Below are positions 9,621 to 20,900 of a stretch of 29,102 nt of DNA, one piece after another. The position numbers were made by a program, and so were the translations under genes. How positions within the stretch are numbered: the first letter of the stretch is position 1; each line of letters opens with the position of its first letter. The notes below the pieces were generated by a model. That model worked only from the letters and a program-made list of their open reading frames with translations. It was not told where the DNA came from and searched no databases. This DNA is from Spirogloea muscicola. Its lineage: Eukaryota; Streptophyta; Zygnematophyceae; Spirogloeales; Spirogloeaceae. The stretch lies in contig WELB01000232.1 of the NCBI GenBank assembly GCA_009602725.1, positions 1 through 29,102 on the forward strand. The letters run 5' to 3'.

Positions 9621-10552
9621 TCTCATTCTCCTTCCCCCGAGCGCCCGGGCCAAGCCCCTGTCGTGTCACAGGGCGTCGACTGCAAATGACGTCGACAAGT
9701 CAGATCAGTACGGAAGTAGGCGACAAATTAGCCTGTACGTGGTGGGCACGCAAAGAGAGGAGGTGGAAGGCAGGTTTGCGAGGTATATTTAGGAACTACA
9801 TTGACATTGAATGAAAACAACCGGGAAGAGAATAACAGAATAGGAGTAACCAAGAGATGGCGTGACTGGCAATCTAGGACTTGGGATGGATGAACATCAT
9901 ACAACAGGTCGAAAGACACGGCACAAGCAAAGTATGTGAACAAGAGACTGGAACGAAGCCAAATAGTACCCTCAGAGAGGCTTTCCCATGCAAACGGGAA
10001 CAGAATGGGGTACCCTCAGAGAGGGGTTTCAATAGAAATAGTAACGGATCGTAATGGAAAAGTACCTGCGGATCAATGATAGGGGACAGTGACAGCGAAC
10101 GTTTTGGGCACTTACCTTGATAATAGATCCGAGCTGGGATATGTCCAAAGGAGAAACTTCCACGGAACGCAGTAACAAGGACGAGAGATGCAAATAGAGC
10201 AATCTCAGGATGCAAGTAAATGCAATCACACAATGAGAGTAGCTTGCGCATACAAGTCGAGACTTTCCTAACATCCAAGTTAGGTTTGGATGCAGTTTCG
10301 CACAAGGTCGCGGTATTGCTGCTTCCCAAGTATGCGCCAGTCTGACGCGGCCGGATGCTGGGCTCCTCGGGGTTAGGCTCTCTGCGGAGGTTGCGTCTCG
10401 TGCCTGTGCACACGCCTTCTTGGCTGGCCCTGGACGCGCGCTCTACGCTTACTGGGCAATAGCAGCGGCGGCGGCCAAGGTTGGCAACAGCCAAAGGGGG
10501 AGATTCGGGGTTCGCGGCTTGCAGCATGTCTTGGGGTAGAAGACTATCCCAT
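9621..10552. other. Intergenic; one long but unrecognised minus-strand frame
   Basis: A 243-codon open frame runs on the minus strand from 10605 to 9874. I recognise no domain, its N-terminal part overlaps a retroelement fragment in antisense, and composition gives no support, so I do not call it a gene. A 14-bp direct repeat (TACCCTCAGAGAGG) occurs at 9967-9980 and 10011-10024. Confidence 0.35.
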
Positions 10553-11073
10553 TGATTGAAAGTGTTGTGGTTCACGAGGTTGGGGTATTGATGATTGCTG
10601 GCCACGCAGTGGGAGGTGCAGAGCAGAAAATGCTCCTACACTACTCTGACTACCCCCGCAGCGATCACCTCCTACCAGCCGCCATTGACACTTTCGGCTG
10701 CATGGGTCCTCGCTTCCATACCCTACTACTTGAGATAATTGCAAGTCTGGGATATGCTCGACGTGAGGGATATGCTTCCAGCTTATCTGGGCATGCCGGC
10801 AGCCTACTTGTCATTTTTGCGACGTTGAGTGTCAGCATGTCTGCAGCGAGCTCAGGCTCATGCGTTGCATCAGAAAGCTGGTCGAACCTAAGTTGGCGGC
10901 ACAAGAGCTTGTCAATTGCCGTCCGATATTCGGGCATCAGTTAGCCTCTATGTGCTGATTCGTGGTTACTGAGCGGGTCCGCTTAGCAGCAGGTGATGTG
11001 CATTCATGATTGTGCTTGCCTTTGTACTTGGCCACGCAGGCCCTCCATCGCTTAATACACTCTCCATTCCCGT
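10553..11073 (+). pseudogene. Retroelement endonuclease-region fragment (type C), arm of inverted repeat 2
   Basis: The plus strand encodes IAGHAVGGAEQ, HYSDYPRSDHLLPAAIDTFG and, after frame breaks, 'SLYVLIRGY' plus a TGA near 10970. This is the restriction-like endonuclease and C-terminal region of the retroelement. The 3' UTR after the stop is unlike type A: no GGGCTGG hairpin, but a stretch shared with the opposite-strand copy at 11348-11460. The copy is 5'-truncated and frame-shifted. Confidence 0.75.
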
Positions 11074-11347
11074 GTCAGCAGTAGGAAGTCAGATGAGCTG
11101 GGGGGAGGAAGAGAAACCCCGCTGCGCAAGCCAGAGGCTGCTGCAAGGACGAGTCCGGCGCGACGGTGCAAAGCAAGCGCTTGGTATCGCTGGAGGGCGT
11201 GCGGTAGCAGGACACAAGACCCAAAGGCACCGAGCCTTCAGGCAGTGCCGCACCCCCTGTTCCCGGCGCCGCTGGTCAGCTTGAGTATGCCAGCAACGAA
11301 AGTAACGGGGACCACCGACCCCGGTGACACCCGTGGATGTCCATGGC

Positions 11348-12640
11348 CAGGGGAATGGGTGTGTATTAAGAGATGGAGGGCCATGTGTGGCCAAGTACAA
11401 AGGTAAGCACAGCACATTGACTTATGTACTTCACCTGTTGCTAAGCTGACCCGCTCAGTAACCACGAGTCAGCACATAGAGGTCGCTAATGCATGAGCCT
11501 GAGCTCGCTGCAGACAAGCTGACACTCGCGTCGCAAGAATGACAAGTAGGCTGCCGGCATGCCCATCTGAGCTGGAAGCATATCCTCACGTCGGGCGTAT
11601 CTCAAGCTTGCAATGTTCTCCAGTAGGGTGTGGAAGCGAGGCCCATGCAGCCGAATGTGTCAATTGCCGCCGGTAGGAGGTGATCGCTGCGGGGGTAGTC
11701 AGAGTAGTGTCGGAGCTTTCTCTGCTCAGCACCTCCCACTGCGTGGCCAGCAATATGCGTCAAAGCGGAACTCTTATATGCCTCCGTCACCACCACATCA
11801 ACCAAGGCTCTTGGGCCACCGCCAGGTTGTACACCCACAATGTCCAGGGTGCGACGGTGATGGCGTCCTTGGGCATCCGTGGTGATGGGCATTACATTGC
11901 TTACTTCCGCTTACTTCCACAATGGCGCGGTAGCCGGCGTCGCGCATCAGGCCCGCCAGGGCGTCCCGAAGGAGGTAATGGACGCCCACCACCTCAGGGC
12001 CTGTGGGACACCGCAGCATGAGGGTGGCAAGGTCTCCGCCCTCCGCACGGAAGCCGCACTCACACTGAGTCACTCCAACCAGGCAGGTCGGGGGCAAGCC
12101 TGGGAACAGCTGGAGAAGCGTCCGGAGATGCTTCAGGGCTGATTCTGAAAGCGTTGTGGATTGCGTGTGTGGTGAGCCAATCCGTTTTCCCAGGCGTTGG
12201 GAGCGATGTGAGACGTGCCAGACTCCTGCATTGGTCATGATATCCGGCATCGTCCTCAACGACTTGCGGCGCTCGTCCTCAACTGCAGCCACAAGTCTGG
12301 CCTGTGCCCCTTTGTCTGATGCTTGAGCAAGCGCTGAGAAGGGAGTGAAGGGGGGTTGCAGGGAGGGGAAGGAGCAGAGTGCTGACTCGCAAGTGCTCCT
12401 CAGTGGCACTTGGAATGCCGAGGAGCCTTCCTCCACCTCGGCTGCAGGGCCCGCCAGACAAGGGAAGCGCAAGGGGAGGAGGGAGGCAACCTGGTGCCAG
12501 CAACCGAGAAAGGCTGCCTGCGCCGTCTGTTCAAGTGACCAGCAGCCCAGGCCGCCCATGCGTGTGGGAAGCGATGCCTGCAGGGAGGATGAAGGTGAGG
12601 GCCAGGCCATGGCCAGGGGGTAAAACGTATCACCCGCCAG
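11348..12640 (-). pseudogene. Non-LTR retrotransposon ORF fragment (RT end, endonuclease, C-terminus)
   Basis: The longest element copy here. On the minus strand it encodes, in order: an RT-thumb-like 'LPTRMGGLGCWSLEQTA.AAFLG' stretch (about 12575-12500); a degraded Cys-rich 'CECGF...LRCPTGPEVVGVH' knuckle (about 12080-11980); then, in another frame, 'LDIVGVQPGGGPRALVDVVV' (about 11840-11780), which has the D-x14-D spacing of the R2/CRE-type restriction-like endonuclease motif; then RHYSDYPRSDHLLPAAIDTF. The RGY-stop end lies near 11457. Frame changes show it is dead. Its 3' half is an inverted copy of 10594-11073. Confidence 0.8.
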
Positions 12641-12779
12641 TGATACCGAGGAAGCGGCGCAGCGAAACGATGAGGCAGGTGGGCTAATAGTTAAAGCTGA
12701 CGGCGCAGTCAGAGACAGTGACCCGTATCTGGATACAGGGACCGTCGTGAGGCAGGGGTTATCGTGCAGTTGAGACCTT

Positions 12780-13445
12780 GCACAAGACGGAATGAATCAC
12801 TCCTCCAAATTGACTGGTGGCTGTGAGAGGCCAGCCCGAACAAGAGAACAAGAAGAAAGTGCTCGCCCATTGAGGATAGGGGCTGGAAAAGCCAGCCCAA
12901 AAAAGAATGAACAATGAACAAAGTACGAGAAGGGGGCCAGGGGAAGCGCTAAGGAAAACAAGCACAAAAAGAAACAAAGCAGCTACAAATCACTCAGTAA
13001 CCCCTGCTAAGCAGCCGCAGATCAGAGATGCTAGGCTCCTGGAAGTGGGTCCCCTGGCCAGAGCCAGAGGCAGCAGCGAGGGCTCTGCCGGCACGAAGGT
13101 GCAGCGCGCGGGCCATAGACCTCTGCAGCGAGACGGCCAGGCGCATACGGTATACGTGCGCCAGCGACCCGGCTGCAGGAAAGTCTACCGGGATCCCCAT
13201 GGAAGCGACGGGCGATGGCGTGGCGGGCGAGCTCGGTGAGCAGCTCGAGCCACCGAGCGCCCACCGCCCCATGGGTGTCAATTGCCAACGGGAAGAACTC
13301 GTCTTCCTGCGGATGGTCGGCGTACTTGAGCTCTTTTGCCCGAGCGGCGCAGGCGCTATCGTTCCGGCCAGAGAACAGCGCTTCCAAGTTGACTGGTGGC
13401 TGTGAGAGGCCAGCCCAAAGAGAAGAAGAAGGAATGGACAAGGTT
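12780..13445 (-). pseudogene. Retroelement 3' fragment: endonuclease region, C-terminus and type A 3' UTR
   Basis: The minus strand encodes AKELKYADHPQEDEFFPLAI and 'DTHGAVGARWLELLTELA', then in another frame RMRLAVSLQRSMARALHLRA, 'GRALAAASG' and 'SISDLRLLSRGY' with a TGA at 12996-12994. The 3' UTR follows with the hairpin at 12880-12898, 'CCTCAATGGGCGAGC' and a second hairpin unit ending near 12790. A further short hairpin unit abuts the 5' side (13380-13440). Confidence 0.8.
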
Positions 13446-13484
13446 CGAAGATTACGGAGGTAGAATAGCTAGCAAGCGGATAGC

Positions 13485-13560
13485 GAACAGCGCTTCCGAA
13501 TTGACTGGTGACTGGGAGAGGCCAGCCCAAAAGAATGGACAAAGTCAAGAGGATAGACGT
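13485..13560 (-). repeat. Short hairpin unit (about 70 bp)
   Basis: On the minus strand: 'TTGACTTTGTCCATTC', 'TTTTGGGCTGGCCTC', 'CAGTCACCAGTCAATT' and 'CGGAAGCGCTGTTC'. The same unit occurs at 13380-13440, 12790-12845 and 16728-16785 (minus) and at 16200-16269 (plus). It stands without coding sequence, in tandem with the 13380-13440 unit. Confidence 0.65.
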
Positions 13561-13589
13561 CGCCCTGCCGAGAACGGGAGGCTGAGAGA

Positions 13590-14240
13590 AGGCGCGCGGT
13601 GCGAATGAAATCGAAAGGGAGGCCAATTCTAGCCTTACACATGTCCTGTTAGCTGGGAAATGAGCTGGCTAAGGGGGACATAATATCCCCGAGTGAGCAC
13701 ATGCATATCTGACAAGCTATGCTGAGTAGCCAAACCACCTTCACGGAAGCCATTAGCCTGGGCTAATGCACGCCCAGCACGTTGGTGTATCGCGAGTGCC
13801 TGGGAGCGCTGTAGACTCAATGATAGCCGCAATCTACAGCATGCAAGATGGCTTGCGGGACGCTGGAATGCCGTAAGCTACCCGCCCGGCTACGTCGGCG
13901 GACATCGACATGCAGAGCCAGGCAATGAAGGAGGGAAGACCACTTCGTTCCGTAGCCGCCGTATATGTCCATGGCGCATGGGAAAAGTGGTCGTCCCGGG
14001 GGTGGTCATTATAGTGCCTCTCCTTCTTCCTCTCCGCACGATGTGTCGCCCAACCTGGCACAGTCGGTGTGGGTGCCCCTGGTTGGAATGCGTCGATGAG
14101 AACGACGTCGAGGAGAAGACGAGGCCCACCACTCCGGGGGGGTGGCAACCACATCCAGACGCCTGACGTGGAAGCTGCAGCCAAGGCGTGGCCTGTACGC
14201 AAGTGGACAGCGAAGGTCTCGCCATCAAGTCCTAAACGCC
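13590..14240 (-). pseudogene. Retroelement 3' fragment with type B tail
   Basis: The minus strand encodes 'LLLDVVLIDAFQPG' (endonuclease motif region), HYNDHPRDDHF, then in another frame '[19 protein letters not shown]', 'GRALAQANG' and [12 protein letters not shown]. The tail, 'CTAGAATTGGCCTCCC' to 'CGCGCGCCTTCTCTC', ends at about 13590. Its last roughly 278 bases are close to identical to the copy in FN3K intron 1 (28569-28846). Confidence 0.8.
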
Positions 14241-14369
14241 CCGTGTACGTCGACGGCGAGCGGGACGATTTCGTCCCCCACTGAGTGACCGGCGTATTTG
14301 CGTTCCTTGACACCCGCCGCTTGGCGGACTGCGTTGCCCGCCTCCTCCGACGAGCGACGACGGATTGGG

Positions 14370-14512
14370 GTTGGACCTTGTCCATGTCCTGGGCTGGCTC
14401 TTCGCAGCCCTCGGCCCCAAGGGCCCCTTTCTTGCGAGGGGCCAGGGGACCTGCTACCAAGAGCCCAGTTCCTCCGACCTGCGGTTGCTTAGCAGGGGTT
14501 ACTAAGTGTTTC
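14370..14512 (+). repeat. Retroelement 3' UTR and C-terminal scrap
   Basis: On the plus strand, the hairpin at 14391-14410 with its 'CCTTGTCCATGTCCT' lead-in is followed by a second, separate end that encodes SDLRLLSRGY plus TAA (14475-14508). The order (UTR before coding end) shows two joined fragments. Confidence 0.65.
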
Positions 14513-15734
14513 TTGCGCATAGAGGCATGTCGAGCGATGCTCTTAACAGGTAGGTGATAGCAACTTCATGTCAAGTTGAATGAGTCTAGCATTGGTGCTG
14601 GAGCTCTAGCTCCTTGTGCATAAGGAACAAATGGTCAGGCACAACAACAGGAACGGCCACCATAATGCACACCTTGAGGGGCTCAAGAGTGGCCGCAGCG
14701 GGCAGGATCAATGCAATATCAGAGAGAGCCTGCCATGACCACTGGTATTGGTTAGAAAATGCATAACACAAGTGCATGGAGCTCTTTAATGAAAACACAA
14801 CGATTGGCAATGCCATTCTGCCTAGTCACTGTGCAGGAGATGGCACACAAGTTGCTGCGCAAGTGTGCTGTCCTTGGGAAATGTTGAAGCAAGATATAAG
14901 CAGCTAGATGTGGGTGATGGTTTGCAGGGTCCTTGCTCGCAGTTTGTTGGCGACGCCGGCTTGTTCGATTGACTTAGTGCAGGGTGACGCAGGCAGGGCC
15001 ACTCTGAAGCTCTTGGCTGGGCTGCTGCACCATATATTGGCCTCGAATTGATGAGGGCATTGCACCCCGTGCTTATAAGAATGACAATTTGTTGATACAG
15101 GCGTCTGCGACACAAAATAATAGGAATGCTATCAGGCATGGCACTCTGTAGCTCAGCTCACCCTTTACCAACCCTTGAAGTAACGCGTCGTGCATTTGTT
15201 TGCTGGGATGCTCAAAGCTTACACAAAGCAAGAAAATACCAAGTCTCTAGGAAGGGTGCTCAACGAACTGAGAGGTGTGCATGCCTCAGCGCCTGCTCTG
15301 GAGCCATACCATACTCGACCTCTCAGTCAAGCACACGCTGTGAAGCTCCCAGGCTTTGGCTTCTGCCAACACGCAGCGGTCATAGCTGGGCGCAGCAGCA
15401 GGTGTTTCCAAGATTTCCTGCATGGGCTTCAATAGGATGACTAGAAGGGATTGCGGCCCCTGGCCTTCTGGATTTGGCCAACCACCTTGAAGATTAGGGG
15501 TTGCATGAGGCTCCCTCACAATTTACCGTGTCCTTGAGGAGAAGGCCGATGAGGGCGAGGGCGTAAAGAAGGAACTGTGCCTCAGATAGTTGCGCTTATG
15601 ATTGCTTTCTCTTGTCAAGCACCACACTGTCAGCTGTATGAAATCTCCAGCTCGCTAAGCCCAATTCAACAGTCACACAACGATAAGAGATATTGCATGA
15701 GCAATACCACACGAAACGACACACCTGACGGGGA
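14513..15734. other. Intergenic, no recognised gene
   Basis: Only short open frames on both strands, none with a recognisable domain or a convincing exon chain. No repeat family members were seen except at the right edge. Confidence 0.4.
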
Positions 15735-15780
15735 CTCTAGTACCCACGAGTGAGCACATATATCTCTACCAGACTTTCTT
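15735..15780 (-). repeat. Retroelement C-terminal scrap
   Basis: The minus strand encodes 'YVLTRGY' followed by TAG (about 15757-15737), the conserved end of the retroelement protein. Confidence 0.5.
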
Positions 15781-15894
15781 GGAGCGCCTTACTTGTACAT
15801 GTTTGTAGCACACGGCTAAGATTGTTCCCTGGAGCTTATTTTGGTGATTCCGCACCTTTCTTGCGCTACAATAGAGAAGCTTTTTTCTGTCTAG

Positions 15895-16330
15895 ACCTTG
15901 TACACTACTTTGGGCTGGCCTCTCACATCCGGGATGACACGACTTCGCTCCACTGGTCATCGATGTGCACGGGCTTACGGGTCTCAGTGGCTGGAACTTT
16001 TGACCAGGCTTCCGCGCCACGCTATGTCCCGCAGGCGGGGCGAGGAGGCTAATTTCGCGCTGCCGACTCGTTAGCGCGGGTGTTTCGTATTCCCCTAAGG
16101 ATTTCCCTCCAGCGGCCCTTGGCACATGCCTTGCGCATGGGAGCTCGCCGTGCTCTAGCTGCCGCCGCTGGCTAACGTTAAGGGAACTGCTTTCCGGCGT
16201 TGACCTTGGTACATTCTTTTGGGCTGGCCTCTTACAGCCACCTGTCAATTAGGAAGCGCTATTCTTCTTTTTCCGGCGGCTAGTCTTTCTGACTTGCGGC
16301 TGCTTCCAAAGGTTACTAAGTGACCTTCCT
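15895..16330 (+). pseudogene. Retroelement C-terminal fragment split by a nested insertion
   Basis: On the plus strand, a hairpin unit at 15911-15930 is followed by coding sequence for ISLQRPLAHALRMGARRALA (from 16101) and, after a 70-bp interruption at 16200-16269, 'FPAASLSDLRLL' (from about 16270) ending near 16318. Removing the insert restores the order of blocks seen in other copies. Confidence 0.75.
16200..16269 (+). mobile_element. Nested 70-bp hairpin unit with 9-bp target-site duplication
   Basis: The insert is flanked by TTTCCGGCG at 16191-16199 and again at 16270-16278. Inside are 'TTGACCTTGGTACATTC', the GGGCTGGCCTCTTACAGCC hairpin (16221-16239), 'GTCAATTAGGAAGCGC' and a T-rich end. 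It has no coding capacity. It resembles the 3' end of type A elements, so it is probably an extremely 5'-truncated or SINE-like copy. Confidence 0.75.
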
Positions 16331-16369
16331 TCGTGGTGCTTGCTTAGTTGTGTGTTTCACGCTTTTCGG

Positions 16370-16520
16370 CCCCTTTGGATCTTGTCCATGCTTTGCAGGC
16401 TGGCCTGTTAAAGCCCTCTGGATGAGCTTACTTCTCACAACCATTACCTTACACTGGAGCTGTTTTTGCTATCTTCTCTTCCTTTCTGTCCGCATGGGTT
16501 GTCGCCCAGCCAGGCACAGT
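16370..16520 (+). repeat. Retroelement 3' UTR fragment (type A)
   Basis: A plus-strand UTR block: 'TTTCGGCCCCTTTGGATC', then a degraded hairpin 'GGCTGGCCTGTTAAAGCCC' at about 16398-16416. Confidence 0.5.
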
Positions 16521-16639
16521 CAGAGTGGATGCCCTCGGAAGAAGCAGCTCTAAAAAAAGGAACAGCTCTTCAACTTACGGCAATGTGAGATGCCAGTCCA
16601 AAGCAATGTACAAGGAAGAGAGACAATTCCAGTAAACGC

Positions 16640-17045
16640 TGTCATTGGCCAGCCTAGGAAAAAATATACAAATGTCGAAGGGCCAGAAAGAGAGTGCCAC
16701 AGAAAGGGCCAGAAAGCGTTTAAAAACAGCTCTTCCAAGTTGACAGCAGTTGGCTGTAAGAGGCCAGCCCAAAGAAAGCTCTAAAGCACACAGCCAAAAG
16801 AGGCGAGGAAATGCTTTGAACCCTTAATCCTGAACCTAAATATTCTGAAAAAGTAAACAAGGCCCAAAAGAAGAAACTCGCCCAATTTAAGAAGGTGGCT
16901 GGGAATGGCCAGCCCAAAGAGAATGGACAAGGTCCAAAGTGCCGAAAGGTGCCTAAGCCACACAGCTATGCACAAGACTACAGCGAAGGCGAGCTTACTA
17001 TAAACCCGGGTTAGCAGCAGCAAGTCGGAGTAACTTGCAGCTGGA
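16640..17045 (-). repeat. Cluster of retroelement 3' ends
   Basis: Minus-strand fragments: a hairpin-unit scrap near 16645-16680, a full short unit at 16728-16785, and a longer end at 16860-17045. The longer one encodes YSDLLLLTRVY (about 17035-17000) followed by the UTR with 'GGCTGGGAATGGCCAGCCC' near 16896-16914. Confidence 0.65.
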
Positions 17046-17989
17046 AACGAGACACCTTGACGTGATGTGCACTACCAGGCGCACTTTAAGATTCAAGTGT
17101 AGATTGCAGTGAAGCAGGCAGTTAGTCAGAAGCGTCCTAGGCACAGAGCTACCAACTCATTTGCCCTGCATCAGCATGACAGTGCTGCTCAAGGATATAA
17201 GCCATGCAAGCAGCTGAATGTAGAGCTTGCTAATCGCGAGCTCGGAGCCAGAGCTCAGACAGACTACCACAGCTTGCGCCTGTCCATGCAGTCTACCTTT
17301 GTTGAGTATGCAAACTGTTGGCACATGCATTCCTCTGACGTGAACAACACGAGCCATATCACAGCAGCAATCTCTTTACCACTCTCTGCTCTAGCAACTC
17401 ATGCTCCTCCATCAATGATGCAATGAACCCCTGTTGTTTGATGTGTACACAATGCGTACTGGAGCAAGCAATGCAGGAGACTGTCAGAGCCTTTTTGTAA
17501 ATCCATGCATCACTGCCGAGGATGGAAACGGCAGAGAATCCCACTCTGCACAGACCCTACCGTAAATATACCGTCCTATATTTCTACGGCATTGCCTGCC
17601 ACCATATTTACCCGACTGTTCTAGAGGAGAAGTTGAGACCCACCGCGCAGCTTAGCTGCAGGAGTTTATGTTGTTCCGGACTTGAGGAGAATGCTGGCAG
17701 TGGTGCTCAGATCTGGTGGCTAGTCAGACTTGCTGTGATTGCCAACAATAGCCCCCTGGGGTTGTCTGAGATACTGTACGAAGATGGGGGCATCACTGTC
17801 GGCCGCACTCACCACCTGCATGCACAGGGCTCAAAGACTTGCTGAGCAGATAGTGGAGGACATGGCGAGCTGCATTAAGCAGAGATAAAGCAGGTACTGT
17901 AGCCCATACAGATGGTTGACAATTGGTACTGTGGCCGGTCGAGCTGATTTGGTGGCCTCCGCCACCTATTACAAGGCCTAGCAGCTCAC
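17046..17989. other. Intergenic, downstream of the SelD fusion gene
   Basis: No gene or repeat family member recognised. TGTAA on the minus strand at 17973-17969, 17 bases past the SelD stop, is a possible green-algal poly(A) signal. It is close to the stop, so this is uncertain. Confidence 0.4.
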
Positions 17990-20900
17990 TCAACGAGTCC
18001 ACATAAGCCGCCAGGGCTCATAAGAGTGCCAGACCTGCCCGATGATTGACGCGGAGGGGTATCCAGAGTGGCGAAGCTGGTGGATGCAGTCCTGAGCACG
18101 GCCAGCAGGCACCGAGGCCAGGAGGCCCCCGGCGGTCTGTGGATCAAATAAGAGCGGGAATAGTGGATCCTTGTTTGCCTGGAATCGAACAGTGCAACTC
18201 AGGTCAGTCTCGGGGCTGAAATGTGACCTACATTTATATACTATATACAAAGTGTTGCTGTAAGTAATGTAGGTGGTCTTGATATTTACTCTTCGGTCCA
18301 AAAGTATCAGAATTCACAGTGTCATGCATAGGTGATCGGCGCTTCTTAGCAAGCGGCGCCTTCGGTCTGCTCATAAGAGAACCTCGTCAAGGTTCTGTAT
18401 TGAGCGTCTCAGCTGCAAATTGCTGGGCTGGAGCGAGCTAAGGAGTCCAGCCCCCACACACTCCTCTGCTCCTTCCTGCCAAAGGAAGTACTGCTGTCAG
18501 CCCAGATCATTGTCTTCCTGTAATCTTGCCAATCATTTACCTCAAGCGTACACTGGAATGGCAGTGTTGATGTCGTCCAATTGACGATTAAATACCTGCA
18601 TATCTGGATACTTTCAGATGTTATTTATAGATTTTATTATATATACGAACATAAATAAGGTCAAACGTGGTAGGGGCTATTCACCAATATTGGGACTGCA
18701 GCAAGGTCAAGATGTACATGGATGCCAGAGGCCTTCACCATTTCCACCAGGTGCCCTGTCGCAGCAAGGTATGTCATGCATTCAACGAAGTGGGGCAGTC
18801 ATTACATTCTTCCTATGTCCAGCTGAATAGACAACATAATCTAACTTAGATGTAGGCCGGAGCCACTTTTGATGTGCAATTTTATCAATTGGCACAGAAG
18901 CACAGACATACTTTACCCTTTGCATAGCAATCTCATGTACTGAAGTGTCTTTCAGCCATGGCATATTTGGTTCCACCTGAGCATTGACACTCTGATGTCC
19001 CATGCATCATCTAGACCTCGTAAGGACCTGCACTTTCTGATCCATAGAAGGCAACATTACTGCTGAACTCACCGAGGAGGCCAAAGCCTGTGACGTCTGT
19101 GCAGGCTGTGGCACTGGATGTGCCAAGAATCTCTGCTGCGACCTGCCAATTAATAGAATATGACACGAGCATCTGAGAGGTGCGCACGCAGGCATTAAAT
19201 GAGTGATCAGGAGCAACCTCCAAGAGAAAAGTTACTAATAAGTGCGACAGCACAGTTTAAAATAGCATCTGCACCTTGTTGGGAAGTAACATGGAGCGAA
19301 GTGCTGCTTCAATCCAGAAGCCCTGCATCAGTATACATGTAGTCCTCGCATCAGCTTGTCCAAGCTACGCTGTAAGCATCAGATGCTGAAGTGACCAGCA
19401 CTTCTATAAAGCATGATGTCTGTTGTCCCTATTGCAGAGTCAGATCATAATTCCCCAGTGCCTAATATAAGATACTGGATGCTGCAACCACAATATCCCA
19501 TGTCAAAAGCAGTGAAGCTGCACAGAAAGGCACAGAGGAACGAGAAGGATGCAGTGCCTGTCTATGAGGTGCAAGGCATACCTTGGCTTTGGCGCGCATG
19601 TCAGCAGCAAAGAGGGTGCCTGTCCCAATGGCCTTGGTCAGTATGAGTACATCGCCAACCATCATGCCTCCCTGCAAGAGACTCAGAACCCAATTGAGTG
19701 GCTCACGCAAGTCTCTGAGGACCTACCCTCAAGGCCCTCAAAGCCAACATACGGAGATACACAAGATCGACAAGCAGGGCCTTGATGCATTCAGAAATGG
19801 TTGCAAACCCCAAGTGGGCAATGACTGGCCAAGACGTAGAGGATCTTAATGTACCTTGCGCAGTAAGGAGCTTTCCTCAATCATTCCGTTGATTGAGAAG
19901 CCCAAGGACAACTCCACTCCTTCAGAAGTGTGCCCTCCTACCAGCTGGCACCTGGCAGCATTCAGGACGTCCGTCGCACCGGCCATTGCCTGATACAGCT
20001 CCTCTTCCACCTGGACAAGGATGCGATTGCAATGGTATGAGGTTATTCTCAGCCTGATGCTCGTGCTACTAACAAGCTAAAGCTGACCAGATTGCGAGGA
20101 GACTTCTGCAACAACCACGACTACAACAAAAACAATATCAACAATGGTCGCCTGCTCCAATTTGGTGCCATTTACTTATGTCCTGGATGGCTACTTCGTG
20201 CAGGGCTTCTTTGATAGAGAAGCCACCCGCATTTACTTGCCTTTCATCTATAACATACTCTTTATTCTCTGAATCCAGAAATCTATCAGCAGTCCTGCAA
20301 AGTCAGCTGCAGATATCACCTCTTTTGGCCAGGCAAGGGAGCAGGTTGAGATCTTGCCTTGTCCTCAGTATTGTAGGGCACTGTAGCAATGGCGAGAGCT
20401 GTGAGTGGCTCGGCACCCATGGCATAGCAGTCGCCAAGCGCGTGTGTTGCTGCAATTCTTCCAAAGAGATAAGGGTCCTCTACAAAGGATCTGAAGAAGT
20501 CCACTGTGTGTACAGACACCTGCTCAGGCATCTCATAGTTGCCAATGTGCTCAGTCAGAGCTAGAAGCAGCGGGACTGCTGGCAATGCTGAGAAGCCTTG
20601 ACAGGATCACTCCTGCAGATGCCGCTCTCACAGCACACAACCAGATTATGGTAGATAGTGTGGGCCATGCAAGGATGGCCTCTTGTGCATCAGAAAGTAG
20701 AACAAAACTCAACAAACTACACACATTGTTGATGTGTACCTGCATGCTTCTGCTTCACTTATAGCCTTTCCTTGCCTCCTGAAGAAGCTGAATGAATGGA
20801 ATGCATGCTCTTTGGTGCAGGAGCTTCACCTTGCCAGGTGGTAGTCGCACCACAGACGCATCATCAGGAGACTCCAGTCCAATGACCACCTATAGTCAGT

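Noticed and set aside
9874-10605. 243-codon minus-strand open frame
   Set aside because: No recognisable domain, one end is antisense to a retroelement fragment, and there is no splice or composition support. Treated as chance.
13834-14520. 228-codon minus-strand open frame as a single gene
   Set aside because: It fuses antisense of one retroelement end (14370-14512) with the endonuclease region of another. Not a real protein.
14586-15519. Possible decayed gene in minus-strand frames between 14586 and 15519
   Set aside because: No family recognised and no consistent exon chain. Left as unannotated intergenic sequence.
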